This document shows, one piece after another, positions 11,631 through 22,660 of a stretch of DNA of 64,000 nucleotides (positions within the stretch are counted from its first letter, which is position 1; each line of letters begins with the position of its first letter). The translations under genes and the position numbers were made by a program. The stretch spans positions 17,132,100 to 17,196,099 of the forward strand of contig NC_052473.1 of NCBI RefSeq assembly GCF_009730915.1, written 5' to 3'. This stretch comes from Dioscorea cayenensis subsp. rotundata. Taxonomy: Eukaryota; Streptophyta; Magnoliopsida; Dioscoreales; Dioscoreaceae. Under the pieces are notes generated by a model. That model saw only the letters and a program-made list of their open reading frames with translations, was not told where the DNA came from and made no database searches.

Positions 11631-11992
11631 ACCATACCGTTATCCACACGATCAAAAAAGCAGATTGAATTAATGGTTGCTCGGATCTTTGCAAGATGGA
11701 ATTATTGAACACGACCAAAGTCCATTCTCATCACCCTGCATCGTTAGTAAAGAAAAAAAGGATGGCACATGGAGGTTTTTGTACTCGATTATCGGGCTTT
11801 AAATGCTATTATCATCAAAAGATTCTTTTCCAATTCCTACAGTGGATGAAATCTTTGATGAATTATATGGTGCTTCAGTATTTTTTTCTAAATTAGATTT
11901 ACTGGTCCGGGTATCATCGATTTTTACTTGATCGGGAAGATAAATACAAAACCGCCTTTCGGACTCACCATGGTCACTTTCAGTGGCTGGTC
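11631..11992 (+). pseudogene. frameshifted N-terminal part of reverse transcriptase
   Basis: Peptide pieces typical of the RT fingers/palm region are visible in different frames (DGIIEH near 11695, then SPFSS, FPIPTVDEI near 11835, and SKLDL near 11889), so at least four indels lie in about 360 bp. The coding frames on both sides are clean for kilobases. This block makes the element non-autonomous as assembled. No restored reading is given. Confidence 0.8.
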
Positions 11993-14698
11993 ATGCCCTT
12001 TGGGCTTTCGAATGCTCCGGCCACTTTTCAAGCATTGATGAATGATGTTTTTGGACCAGCTTTGAGAAAATATGTCTTAGTATTTTTTGATGACATATTG
12101 GTTTACAGTTGCAATTGGACAGATCACATGAGTCATTTACAGCAGGTGTTGGAGACTTTATCTCATCACAAACTTTTTGCTAAATTTTCGAAATGCAGTT
12201 TTGGTGTCCAGAAAATTGAGTATTTGGGGCATGTGGTCTCAAAGCATGGAGTAGAGATGGATACTTCTAAGATACAGGCTATACTTCAATGGGAGATTCC
12301 ATCTACTTTGAAACAACTCAGGGGATTCCTGGGTCTCAGTGGTTATTACCGCAGATTTATTTCCAATTATGCTACCATTGCCCGGCCTCTCACTGATCTC
12401 TTAAAGAAAGACAGCTTTCTATGGACTTCTGCAGCAACTGAAGCATTTCAATCTTTAAAATCAGCAATTACTTCAGCACCGGTGTTGGCACTTCCAGATT
12501 TCTCCCAACCATTCACTATTGAGACTGATGCTTCGGGGTCAGGTATTGGGGCAGTGTTAAGCCAGAACAAACATCCAATAGCATTTTTTTCTAAGAAGAT
12601 GTCTCCTCGGATGCAAGCGCAATCAGCCTACACTAGAGAATTGTTTGCTCTTACAGAAGCTGTAGCCAAGTTTCGTCATTACTTGATTGGTCACAAATTT
12701 GTGATCAAGACTGATCATCAAGCACTTAAGCAACTGGGCACACAGGTAATTCAGACCCCTGAACAACAGAAGTGGCTTCCTCGCCTGTTGGGTTTTGACT
12801 TTACTATTGAATACAAGCCAGGTTCAGACAATTTGGCAGCAGATGCCTTGTCAAGGTGCTTTTTGATGAATTATTCTAGTTCACAGAGTTCTATTTTGGA
12901 TCAGATTCAATTACTGCAACTTCAGGACTCTCAATTGGCCAACATTATACACAAATTTCAATCTTCTGAATTTAAGCATCCTGATTATACTTGGCAGAAG
13001 AATTTTTTATGGTGGCACAATCGCATTGTGATTCCAAACAATGCTGAATTAAAAACCCAGTTGCTACAGGAATTTCATTCTACTCAGTTGGGGGGACATG
13101 CAGGTCAACTGAGGACTTATGCTCGACTGGCGTTGCAGTTTTATTGGCCAGGCATGCGACAGGATGTCAAAACTTTTGTTCAGGCATGTTCTATTTGTCA
13201 GCGAGCTAAATCTGTTACTACCCACCCCGGAGGCTTATTACAACCATTATCAATTCCTCAGAACATTTGGGAGGATATATCAATGGATTTTATCACGGGG
13301 TTGCCTATATCCAAAGGATGTTCGGTGATTTATGTCATAGTGGACAGATTATCCAAATATGGCCATTTCCTTCCATTGAAGTGTGAATTTACTAGTCAAT
13401 TGGTCGCCGAGACATTTATACACCATGTTGCCAAACTTCACGGAATCCCCAAGACGATTATCAGTGACCGTGACAAAGCATTTACCAGCAAATTTTGGAA
13501 TCATTTATTCCGTCGGATGGGCACCACTTTATCAATGTCCACAGCCTATCATCCAGAAACTGATGGACAAACTGAAAGTCTTAATAAATGCATTGAGCAT
13601 TATTTGCATTGCTTTGTATCAGATAATCCAAAATCTTGGACTGAGCTCTTGCCATGGGCTGAATTGTCCTATAACACTTCTTTTCATACTAGTATTGGGA
13701 TGACACCATTTAAGGTGGTGTATGGTCGTGATCCACCGGGACTCATTGTTTATCAACAGGATGCCATGGACCCTCCTTCAGTAATTGAGTTGCTAACCAA
13801 GCGGGATCGAGTTCTACAACAGTTAAAGCAAAATTTGCATAAGGCTCAAGCCAGAATGAAAAGGTTTGCTGATAAGAAAAGGTCAGAAATTCAGTTTTCT
13901 GTAGGGGATTTGGTATTGGTGAAGCTTCAACCATATAGGCAACATTCTGTATTCTTGCGTAAGAATCATAAACTGTGCATGAAGTACTTTGGTCCCTTCA
14001 AAGTATTGCATCGTATTGGTTCAGTTGCATATAAATTGGAAATGCCTGAAGGTTCACGCATCCACCCGGTTTTTCATATCTCACTGCTGAAGAAATTTAT
14101 ATCTAGTATGGCTACTGAAGCTGCTCCTTTGCCACCAGTTACTATGGAATCAGGACCTATTATTCAGCCTGAATTGATTCTGCAGCAGCGCACAATCATT
14201 AGAAACAATAAGCACATTCGTCAGGTCCTTGTGAAATGGGGCGAGCTACCAATGTCAGAGAATTCTTGGGAAGACATTGCTCTCCTTCACAGTCAATATC
14301 CACAATTGGACCTTGAGGACAAGGTCACTCTTGAAGACGGGGGCAATGTTATGTATCCTTATCGGATCCAGCCAATATCTTCTCAGATTCAACTTACCCC
14401 GCAGTTCTTTCGGACACGTGATCAAGAAGGTGAGCTGGTTAATTCAGGACACGTGGACGATGGGATAGAAGCGGTGGAAGAGGTATCAACAGTGGAGAAG
14501 AAGCCCAGGAAAAAAATAGAGGAAAGAGGGAACAGGGATGCATTCGGAAGGATTTCGTCTTCACGGATCTGGAGAAAGATAAAAGGGGAAGGTGAGGAAC
14601 CAGGGGGCATCATCAAAGAAATAGGAAAGGAAGAGGCCCGACTCGTCGAGGAGGGAAGAGGCCGGCGATCTCGTCGGAGTTCGGTTATTGTTCTATAA
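11993..14698 (+). CDS. pol: RT, RNase H, integrase, chromodomain-like tail
   Basis: Uninterrupted frame. RT opens with MPFGLSNAPATFQALMNDVF and has the catalytic box VFFDDILVYS near 12090. RNase H has ETDASGSGIGAVLSQ near 12520. Integrase shows the HHCC zinc module (H…H at about 13075-13100, CSIC near 13190) and the D-D-E triad in ISMDFITGLP, ISDRDKAF and PETDGQTESLN. Near 14220-14340 a chromodomain-like segment (VLVKWGELPMSENSWED) is the hallmark of chromoviruses, which are thought to target chromatin. The frame then crosses the polypurine tract and continues about 117 codons into the 3' LTR before stopping at 14698; those residues are probably not functional. Confidence 0.9.
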   Translation: MPFGLSNAPATFQALMNDVFGPALRKYVLVFFDDILVYSCNWTDHMSHLQQVLETLSHHKLFAKFSKCSFGVQKIEYLGHVVSKHGVEMDTSKIQAILQWEIPSTLKQLRGFLGLSGYYRRFISNYATIARPLTDLLKKDSFLWTSAATEAFQSLKSAITSAPVLALPDFSQPFTIETDASGSGIGAVLSQNKHPIAFFSKKMSPRMQAQSAYTRELFALTEAVAKFRHYLIGHKFVIKTDHQALKQLGTQVIQTPEQQKWLPRLLGFDFTIEYKPGSDNLAADALSRCFLMNYSSSQSSILDQIQLLQLQDSQLANIIHKFQSSEFKHPDYTWQKNFLWWHNRIVIPNNAELKTQLLQEFHSTQLGGHAGQLRTYARLALQFYWPGMRQDVKTFVQACSICQRAKSVTTHPGGLLQPLSIPQNIWEDISMDFITGLPISKGCSVIYVIVDRLSKYGHFLPLKCEFTSQLVAETFIHHVAKLHGIPKTIISDRDKAFTSKFWNHLFRRMGTTLSMSTAYHPETDGQTESLNKCIEHYLHCFVSDNPKSWTELLPWAELSYNTSFHTSIGMTPFKVVYGRDPPGLIVYQQDAMDPPSVIELLTKRDRVLQQLKQNLHKAQARMKRFADKKRSEIQFSVGDLVLVKLQPYRQHSVFLRKNHKLCMKYFGPFKVLHRIGSVAYKLEMPEGSRIHPVFHISLLKKFISSMATEAAPLPPVTMESGPIIQPELILQQRTIIRNNKHIRQVLVKWGELPMSENSWEDIALLHSQYPQLDLEDKVTLEDGGNVMYPYRIQPISSQIQLTPQFFRTRDQEGELVNSGHVDDGIEAVEEVSTVEKKPRKKIEERGNRDAFGRISSSRIWRKIKGEGEEPGGIIKEIGKEEARLVEEGRGRRSRRSSVIVL

Positions 14699-14911
14699 TT
14701 TCTTGTTTCTTGATACCTTGTCATTAATAATCCAGATTAGAGAGGAACTCTATCAATTTTTCTAGTTGAATGGGCGGGGTTAACTTGTTGTTTGCCCGAA
14801 CTTGATTTGATCTTTGTTTGGATGCTTTTTCTTTGCAATGAATTGAGCTAAATCGGCTCTTAGACGGTGTTGCTGTTATAGGATTTGTTTCTTGATTAGA
14901 AGATCATTACA
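14347..14911 (+). repeat. 3' LTR of the Ty3 element
   Basis: Begins TGTTATGTATCC directly after the polypurine tract and ends GATCATTACA, followed by the CTGAA target duplication at 14912-14916 and the continuation of the broken F-box exon (gtttaagaacttg). Confidence 0.95.
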
Positions 14912-15045
14912 CTGAAGTTTAAGAACTTGTCCAAAAAAATTTAAATCATTTATGGTTGAGATTATTGGTCATTTTAGAAAATCCTTTTCCAGGAAATTAA
15001 TGGATCCAATCTAATAAATAAAAATTTGTGATGTTTTAATACTTA
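14912..15045 (+). pseudogene. F-box pseudogene exon 3, part after the Ty3 insertion
   Basis: Bases from 14917 (gtttaagaacttgtcc, then atcatttatggttgag) match 374-425 of the first copy. They complete the exon interrupted at 9213 and continue into the conserved 3' flank (ggaaattaatgga). Confidence 0.8.
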
Positions 15046-15061
15046 TGGCAGCCTATTTAGA

Positions 15062-15269
15062 TTTTTGATAAGAGGAGCGGGGGACCCGCTAGAATCGTCA
15101 GGGCATGCACAAGCTTCGGTGGAGCAGGTGGGAGCGGGGTCCGTACACACATGGGCACTGGGACCATCCGCACACAACCACTGCAATGTGCCCTCAACCG
15201 AGAATTGAATTCTCACCACTCGGCAAGAGTCCTATCGGCGACCCGTATACCAATAGACCGTGTAATCAT
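15062..15269 (-). mobile_element. SINE, full length, tRNA-like head
   Basis: 208 bp, GC-rich against its surroundings, flanked by a perfect 16-bp duplication TGGCAGCCTATTTAGA (15046-15061 and 15270-15285). Read on the minus strand it ends in a short A tail (…CTCTTATCAAAAA). An A-box-like GGTCTATTGGTATACGG lies near its 5' end and a B-box-like GAATTCAATTCTCGG about 55-70 bases in, as expected for Pol III transcribed tRNA-derived SINEs. A 5'-truncated relative lies at 40465-40563. The 3' half recalls Au-type plant SINEs, from memory only. Confidence 0.85.
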
Positions 15270-15285
15270 TGGCAGCCTATTTAGA

Positions 15286-16230
15286 ATCGAATGGTTTAGA
15301 TATTGAATATCTAGATGTTTGAGATTAAAACCCCTTTGAATTTGAAGATGGAACTTTTTTTTTTTCTATTTTTTGGGTCAATAAAAATGATGTAATTAAT
15401 ATTAAATTATAAGAGAATTAATAAAAAATTTATTATATGTTTTCATTACCTCCTTGAAATTTTTATATTTGCATGTGCACTTCTTTCAGAAAAATGCTTT
15501 TAATATGTTAACCTTGAGTTAAAGTTTTTTTTATATATTTTTTTATTGGTTGCATTATAATTGTATATATTTTATTTGTAACATTGATGTAAATCACTCT
15601 TGTAGGTTATATGAAAATATATTTTAAAACACTAGTAGGAACGTGAATAAGACAAAAAAAAACAAAGAAATCAAAATAAAAACAAAAATTCATAAATAGT
15701 CAAGAAAACTAAGTTTTGACATCTAAATTTTACCACTTAAGTATTTTTTAAAAGATAATAAATAGAACTAGTAATGTTGTGTTAATTAATCTTGCAGAAT
15801 CAAAACGTGGTTTTTCAAGGAGATATAATATATTTTTTTCTCATAAAGAGAAAAGAATAAACATTTTTATAAATAGCTTTATAATTTAAATTTATTTCAT
15901 TTTAATTTGTGGATGGTTGGAGTAAAGTTTCTTATATATATGACCATTATAATGTTAACATGAATTTTGAATTTGGGTGGTTTATATTAGGTAAAAATAT
16001 AGTTAACATCACAATACTTAAGAAAGTTGTAAAAATATAGTTTTTGAATCTTTTTTTTTTATTTCTCATTATCTATTTTAATGCAATCTTTGTTTTAAAA
16101 AATATATCTTTACAGATATGTAACCCTATTAATATTTTGAAAATACAATAAGAAAATAAGTTTTAAATAACTTAGAAATAATAATTATTATAAATTATAA
16201 ATTTTTTTAGGGGTTTAGATGAAAAAGATC
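15286..16230. other. spacer upstream of gene B
   Basis: Counterpart of 470-1280. AT-rich; no gene seen. Matching blocks run through to the promoter of gene B. Confidence 0.5.
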
Positions 16231-16260
16231 CTTTAAATACCATCCATCAGTGACTGAATT
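16229..16260 (+). promoter_or_regulatory. core promoter of F-box gene B
   Basis: TATA-like tttaaata at 16232-16239 in the block GATCCTTTAAATACCA shared with gene A, followed by the leader and the leader-intron donor at 16343 (gatcag/gttgct) and acceptor at 16780 (gttgcag/gtgatc). Confidence 0.45.
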
Positions 16261-16837
16261 CCCAAATCCCACTGCAGTCACCATTCCTTCTCCCTCATCT
16301 TGAAGTCGATCTTAGATTCTAGCCGTAACTCTTGATGATCAGGTTGCTCTATTTTTCTCTTCGGAATTTTATTATTTTTATTTTGGAATCATGATATGAT
16401 TTTTGGGAAACTGGAAACATATATTATAATGGGTAGAGTTCACAAAAATAAAATTAATTTTGTTGATTAATTAGTGTTATTTTTCTAGACTATGATCCAT
16501 AAAACTATTTGTTTATTCTTGATTTTGAGGAAAATTTTCATTTTTTATTAAGATTTCACAACTTTTTTCACCAGTGATTTGTAATTGCTTTCATCATCTA
16601 GGGCAATATATAGGGCACACATATATAACTAAGAAGAATTGAAGTTTTGATTTCTGTTTGGTTGTGTTATTTTTTTTCATGTATTTTGTCATTGCAAGAT
16701 GAATGGATAAATTATCAAGAATTTCAGATTGGAATTGGATTTGTGTTTAAGAAATTTCTTTTTTTTTGTAATAGTTGCAGGTGATCAAGAGGCGTGGAAA
16801 GATATTTGAAATTACGATCATTTTAAAGACATAAAAA

Positions 16838-18537
16838 ATGGCTACTAAAAGTTCAGATAGAATTAGCAATCTTCCATCTGAAATCAAAAAAAAAATTCTT
16901 GAGTGTTTGCCCATAAAAGATGCTGTAAGGACTAGCATTTTGTCCACCAAGTGGAGATATGAATGGGCTTCATTGCAGAATTTGGTTTTCGATGATAAGG
17001 ACTTTGCATCTTATCAGTATGTTTATGATATGTTTCCTGATTTTGTTGATCGATTTCTCTTATTACATGACGGTCCGATACTTAAGTTCCATCTTATGAT
17101 AAAATTTGAATCAATTGAAACCATTGATAGGTGGATTCTTGTGGTATCAAGAAAGGAAGTCCAAAACTTTAGACTTGTTTTATCAGGACCATTGGATAAC
17201 ATGTACAAGGTCCATTCTAGTCTTTTTTCTTATCATAATTTGAGGCATCTTTGGCTGGTCAATTGCGTCATTACCCTGCCGCGTAACTTTAAAGGTCTTG
17301 GCAAGTTAAAGACCCTTAGACTCCATGAAATCGCAATCTCAAAGGATGATTTAAATTATTTGGTTTCTAGTTGCTCTCAGTTGCAACAACTAGACCTGGT
17401 ATCGATGAAGAATGGTAATAGTCTTGATATAGAAGGAAAAGATGCGAAAAAATTAACAATATCTGAGTTTTCCTCCTTCTCCATTTTGGCAAATTATGAT
17501 CCGATTGATAAAGACATAAACTTAACTGCCGGCTCTGCTAATCTTCCAACTAATTTGCTAGTAGGTCAGTTTATTGTGCAAATAAAAATTTGTGACGGTG
17601 AGCTTATTGTGCCTCAAAATTTCCAAGGCTTGGACAAGTTGAAGACTCTTGAACTTTATGATGTAATGTTTTCACCGGATGAACTCGAGAACTTGATTCT
17701 GAATTGCACTCAGTTAAATGAGTTGTTGATGTTGATGGCTATAAAGCATGGCCCTGATACTCTCAAGATTCAGTCAAACAGCCTCCAATGTTTGGAGATA
17801 AGTAATTTCAAACATGTCCATTTGGTTGCCCCTCTACTTCATGATGCATCTTTCAATTTACTTAGTTGTCAAAAAAGTTGTAGCGTGGCCAGATCTTTTT
17901 ACAAAAAGATAGAGAAGGATTTTGAAAACCTAGAGGTGAATATATACCGATGCATAACTTCATTATTATTTGCAAATTTTCATGGCATTGGGCTCATGTT
18001 TCTTTTTGTTCTTTGTCATAGATAGTGGCAAATTTATGCACAAGTCTTACCCCTACTTCGACATTCGATCACTTGATGAATTTATCTTTTAGTGTAATGT
18101 TCGGGGACCTGAAAAGTGAATATGCACTCTTCTGTTACATGGAGAAGGCCAAAGCTATACAATCTCTTGAAATAAGGGTATATGAAATCTTCTTGCTTAT
18201 AAGAATACCAAGTTAATCACAACTCTATTAACCTGTGTATTTTTTTTTATAGACATTGTCATTGCAGACAGATTGCCCAAACATTTGGAAACATGCCATG
18301 AGCAGGAATTCAAAATTTATCCTTGATCAACTTCTCACTGTGAAGCTCGATGATTTTTTGGGTACTGAAAATGAGTTTTCATTTTTGTCGTTCATACTTG
18401 CTGCATCTCCGATGCTAAAAAAGATGCCGATACGAGCAAGGAATAATCCATTGACGAAGTCGGCCGGAACTTACCAAAAGCTATATGAGTTGAAGAAATC
18501 ATTTAGTCAAGTTGCAATCACTTATGTTCTGAAATGA
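16838..18537 (+). CDS. F-box/FBD/LRR protein (gene B), intact, 3 exons
   Basis: Likely substrate adaptor of an SCF E3 ubiquitin ligase, At1g13570-like by motif content. Exons 16838-17935, 18022-18177 and 18253-18537 are joined in phase 0 by introns of 86 and 75 bp (donors gag/gtgaat and agg/gtatat; acceptors catag and tatag). Both introns contain in-frame stops. The product is 512 residues. The F-box at about residues 8-50 includes ISNLPSEIKKKILECLPIKD and RTSILSTKWRYEW, which would bind SKP1. LRR-like strands follow (LPRNFKGLGKLKTLRLHEI; VPQNFQGLDKLKTLELYDV) and an FBD-like end (EFSFLSFILAASPMLKKMPI). The ATG is fixed by an in-frame TAA just upstream. AATAAA at 18583 may be the poly(A) signal. 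The substrate is unknown; rapid turnover of such genes is typical of the family. Confidence 0.9.
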
Positions 18538-19606
18538 ATTATCAGGTAGTTTAAAATCTTTCAAACTTTTTCCATTGACTGTAATAAAAAACTATTAACG
18601 TTGTTTAGTTTTTTACTGTGATGCATTTTCTTGAATATTGTTTAAACTTGTCATATTTTTTAGTTGTTGGGATGAAATTGTGAAGCTGCATGTCTTTTCT
18701 TACTCATTAATTTTTTTTTTATAGATTTTTAATGTGATGACTTGAAAAGTTTTCTCTCTGATTTGTTAGATATTGTACAAATTTGTTTTTTAATTAAAGC
18801 ATTGTTTTTCATTATAATTTATTCAAGATAAATTAAAACATTAATACCTTATGAATGATCTTTGATTGGATATTAGCTTGAAACTTTTTTCTTTTGTCAT
18901 TAGGAGATATATAAATTGAGTTGTCTATTGAGCCTTTAAATATTGCAAAGCATAAAATTTAACAAAAGTTCTGTTGGGAAAATGTTTAAGTTATAAAAAA
19001 ATATAGTTAAAAGAAGAATTTTGTGCATATGTTCTTGGAAGTTTAAATGATATTACTAAATTATATAAAATCCAATTTATACTTTCATCAAAAATTAATA
19101 TTTATAAAAATATTTGAGAAAATGCATATATACCCCACAAAAAGTTATATTTGGTTGCTCATTGAATAATATAATTTTAAATGTACTCATAAATTTTCTT
19201 TTGCATATATGGACATTATTAGTTAGTAACATGAGTCTAAAATTTGAAATACCTAAAACATTTACTTGTGGAATATCTTTGATATGTTGAATCACATTAT
19301 CAATATATTCTTTTTTTTTTTATGAGTTGATTATAAGGAATATGAAACTTAAAAATATTTAATTATTGGCCCAAGTATGATAAATCTTGAATTTTTATAA
19401 AACAAAGCTAAAGAAAAGTGCTCCATTTTATCAATTGCTCCACTTCTGTGAAACACTTTTTTAAAAAGACAATCTTCTCAAATGGGATTAGATTATAGCT
19501 TTCAAAGAATTAACTCTTCCATTTATGCCCAAGTAACACTGATTCATGATTAAAAAAATAAAAATAAAAATAAAAAAAACTATTGAAAGTTTGAGAAAAT
19601 TGTGTA

Positions 19607-19643
<37 letters not shown>

Positions 19644-20907
19644 GATATTGTAAGACTCACATACGTAAAAACAAGGTTAATTTCTACATATATCAACCTT
19701 CTATTTTTATTGTTTATTTTTGTTGATATAACTAAACTCAAGAATACCTTTAGAAAAAATAGTTCTAAATCCTGTCTATAGTCTTAAATCCCAAAAAATA
19801 AAAAAAAAATAAAATTGACTAACATGAAGGGTTTATAAAATATATAAATGTATGGCTTTTGGGTGAAATTAAACACATCCAAAATCTCCAAAAAATCTAA
19901 TCCACCATCAATTAACCATCCACAAGAGCTAAGGTATCATCAGAAGCTAACTTCCAAATTGTCTTGTCCATAAGCTAAAAATAGAAAAAATTAGTTAAAT
20001 ATTTATAGAAGTTTTGTGCTAAGAGTCAAATCAAAAATGTAAATAAGGAAGTTAATTTCGGTGAATATGTGTATATGGACAAATGTGTTTAGTTAAAGGT
20101 TTGTATGTGTTCAAAAGAAGGTTTGATAAGTATAATTAAATATAGAGATACCCCTTGCAGAGACTAGTGATATATATATGTTGAAGTGATAAGAAAGAAT
20201 TACTACATTATGTTATGCAAATACCAAATTTTTTAAAAGTTTAAATGAAAAGAAGTCATAATTAAATTTATTGGATATCTTTCCAATACGTTATTTCATT
20301 CTCCATCTTTCAGAGCAAATATTCAAGGTGAGCAATGTTACATTTTTATCTCTCCAATTCACTATTTTTTATTTCTATTGTGAATACATGATATATAATG
20401 TTATTTGGATCATCTTGATTTGCATATTTTAAAGTTGTTTCTTTCTTTCACATATATAACTCTGTATAATCCATATATTGACACTTTGTTTTCTTGTGAT
20501 CACATCTATGAATAAACTCTCATTAATGGTTTCTTCTCATTTTTCAGTAAATGTTGTATTTGAAAATAAGAAAAGAAATTGTGGGTTGAGGGAGCTAGTT
20601 ATGATTTTGTTCCTTTGAAAATTTATACAATTGTGAGTGGTACCTCCACTCTGCTGGGATATTATTCCATTCCATTAATGTTTAATATTATTAATGAAAT
20701 TATTGATGACTGTTTTCTTGCAAGGTTGTAAGACAAATTATTGTTCCGCCTGTTAAAAAATATTTAATATATAGTCTCTATTGTTATCTTTTTTTTCACA
20801 TTTGTCCATATCATTTTTCATCTATTTTTATTTTTTTGGGGCAAAAATTTATGGAATTTTTGAAGTTTAGTTTTTTTTATATGACTTTTTTATGCATTGT
20901 TAATATA
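18538..20907. other. 3' flank of gene B
   Basis: AT-rich, no gene seen. An (AAT)n microsatellite lies at about 19606-19643. From about 20500 the sequence (cattaatggtttcttctcat, and further on tatttaatatatagtctcta) parallels 4520-5060 downstream of gene A, up to the insertion point at 20907. Confidence 0.5.
19606..19643. repeat. (AAT)n microsatellite
   Basis: About 12 uninterrupted trinucleotide units. Confidence 0.9.
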
Positions 20908-21840
20908 GTGAAATTGCTAAAAACCTTTTTAAGTTTGCAGAATCGCCAAAAACACCTCGTTAGTTTTTGCAATCCCAAAACCCTCCTTTTTAAAGTCTAT
21001 GTTTTTCAAACCCCAAACCCCAGAATCGGATGTGAACGGAGTGAGTTTCAAATTTTTGGGACCAATGCCCTTGCATGGGGAGTCGTGGCGCCCATCTCTG
21101 GCCGATTTGAGAGGAAGTGGGGCGGTTTTCCCGTAGGGTAACCCCGAGAGACGAATTTATTGGAGCTCTAATTGCTTTTTCTCAACTCACGCCTTCGACT
21201 TTTTCCATTTCGGCATCTCAAAGTTGTCTCTCACGCTAAGCCTCCGGAATTGGCATTTCATCGACTTTTTCCCTTTCCACTCTGGGTATCTCGAAGGAGA
21301 AGTCCCCCACAAGAACTAGTTGGCATTTCATCGAGCTTTCTGCAATCTATGTATTGAGTATGGTTTTATGTTAACGCTGCTACATTCAAAGAAAGATTTT
21401 TCGGTTTTGTTTTGTGCTCCGCTTTTTGTTGGAAGATATTTGAAATCCGTGAGGGATTTCTCGAGTGGGGTTTTGTTAGTCTGCAGGAGATTTATCGAGT
21501 TAGGGTTTTGTTTTTATTTTGCCATTTTCGATGTATACACTATCGAAATAGTTTTTCGATTGTTATGATTTGTGTAATATTTATAATGTACATTTCCCGC
21601 TTCGCTTTGATATGGTTGCAGCTTTTACAAATGAGGGTTGACGCTAAGAAATGAGATGTTACTGCTTTTAACATTTGTTGTCTCTGCTTTAAAGTATTCT
21701 CGCCTCTGCTTTATGAAAATGGGTCTCTGCTTAACATTTTATATCTCTGCTTAATAACCGAGAGTTTACCGCTTAAAAACCTTATATTTCCGCTTAAACT
21801 TTTGTCAATCACTCGCATGTTGAATGTTGTTATTATCATG

Positions 21841-22660
21841 TGCAGGCTTGTGATTATGGCGGTCAACCTAGTTAATGGACGTTGCTATTTGACACCGGTC
21901 AGTGAGACCTTAGCTGAATTGAAAGTTAACACGACCCCTCGACACTGGGAGATTATTCGAAGGACACCGTTTGCGCTGCTCACCTGAGCTGAAGCCATAT
22001 ACCAAGAGAGGCCCTTCTCGATTCTCTCGTAGCAAAGTCGACGGTCGCGCTAATAAATTCGGGATCGGGAAAGCTGCTGAGTTTTCAGACCTCAAGATGC
22101 TGGCCCTCGTTCTTGGTCTGCGTCTGCGATGGCTGACGCAGCTGGTCTTCTAGAAGAAAACCCAGGTCGACGTTCAAGGCGGTATCTATCAAAGACCTAC
22201 GAGACACACGGAGACTCCATCAAGAGCACTCGGTGCAACTTGTTCGACGGAGGGAGAAGAAGATACTTTTTGTCAAACTCTCGATGGTGTACCTCATGGG
22301 GACGATCCTCTTCCCAAATACATCATGCTTTCGCTCCGAACTGGATCGCTGATTACGTCGATGATCTACCGGCCATGGGAGCGTCACGCATGGGCGCAGC
22401 GACGCCGCGTGCTTATGGAGGATATTCCACAAGCGTCACCCGAGCTGCAAGATAGATCGCGCCGGGAAGAAGATCCACACATGGTACATTAAAGGGTTGC
22501 TCGGTCGCGCTTAACGTCTGGTTTACTGGTCGACCGGAACGGGAAGAATCCGCTTTTCGGCAAGATCCGCAAGGATGTCTACGGTGAAAGTACTTACGGA
22601 AGCAAGCGACGGTAGAAACGAGCTTGTCATCGCTCGATGGAAAAGAGGTAATAAATCATG
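21841..22660 (+). pseudogene. degraded plant-mobile-domain/DUF1985-like coding region
   Basis: Short in-order peptide blocks appear in shifting frames: TPRHWEIIRRTPFALL (about 21933), NKFGIGKAAEFSDLK then ALVLGLR (about 22050-22120), YVDDLPAMGA (about 22355), MEDIPQASPELQDR (about 22415), GCSVALNVWF (about 22497) and KIRKDVYGESTYG (about 22565). The pattern (F-IG…F…D…ALVLGL followed by a long helical region) recalls the plant mobile domain and DUF1985-type proteins carried by MULEs and often linked to ULP1 proteases. The frame changes every few tens of bases. The family call is from pattern memory, not a search. Confidence 0.45.

Larger units (their letters stand above)
9219..14911 (+). mobile_element. 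Ty3/gypsy chromovirus LTR retrotransposon
   Basis: Complete element of 5693 bp with TG…CA ends, LTRs at 9219-9778 (560 bp) and 14347-14911 (565 bp), and the 5-bp target duplication CTGAA at 9214-9218 and 14912-14916. The candidate primer-binding site starts at 9779 (tttggtgctttcgttctcg); I cannot assign its tRNA with confidence. The polypurine tract is gaagacgggggcaa at 14333-14346. Gag-protease and pol are both present, in the order protease, RT, RNase H, integrase, chromodomain-like tail. That order places it in Ty3/gypsy, chromovirus branch; the exact clade (Reina- or Tekay-like) is uncertain. The LTRs differ by roughly 20-25 changes, many of them single-base indels. It sits in exon 3 of an F-box pseudogene. 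Confidence 0.95.
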
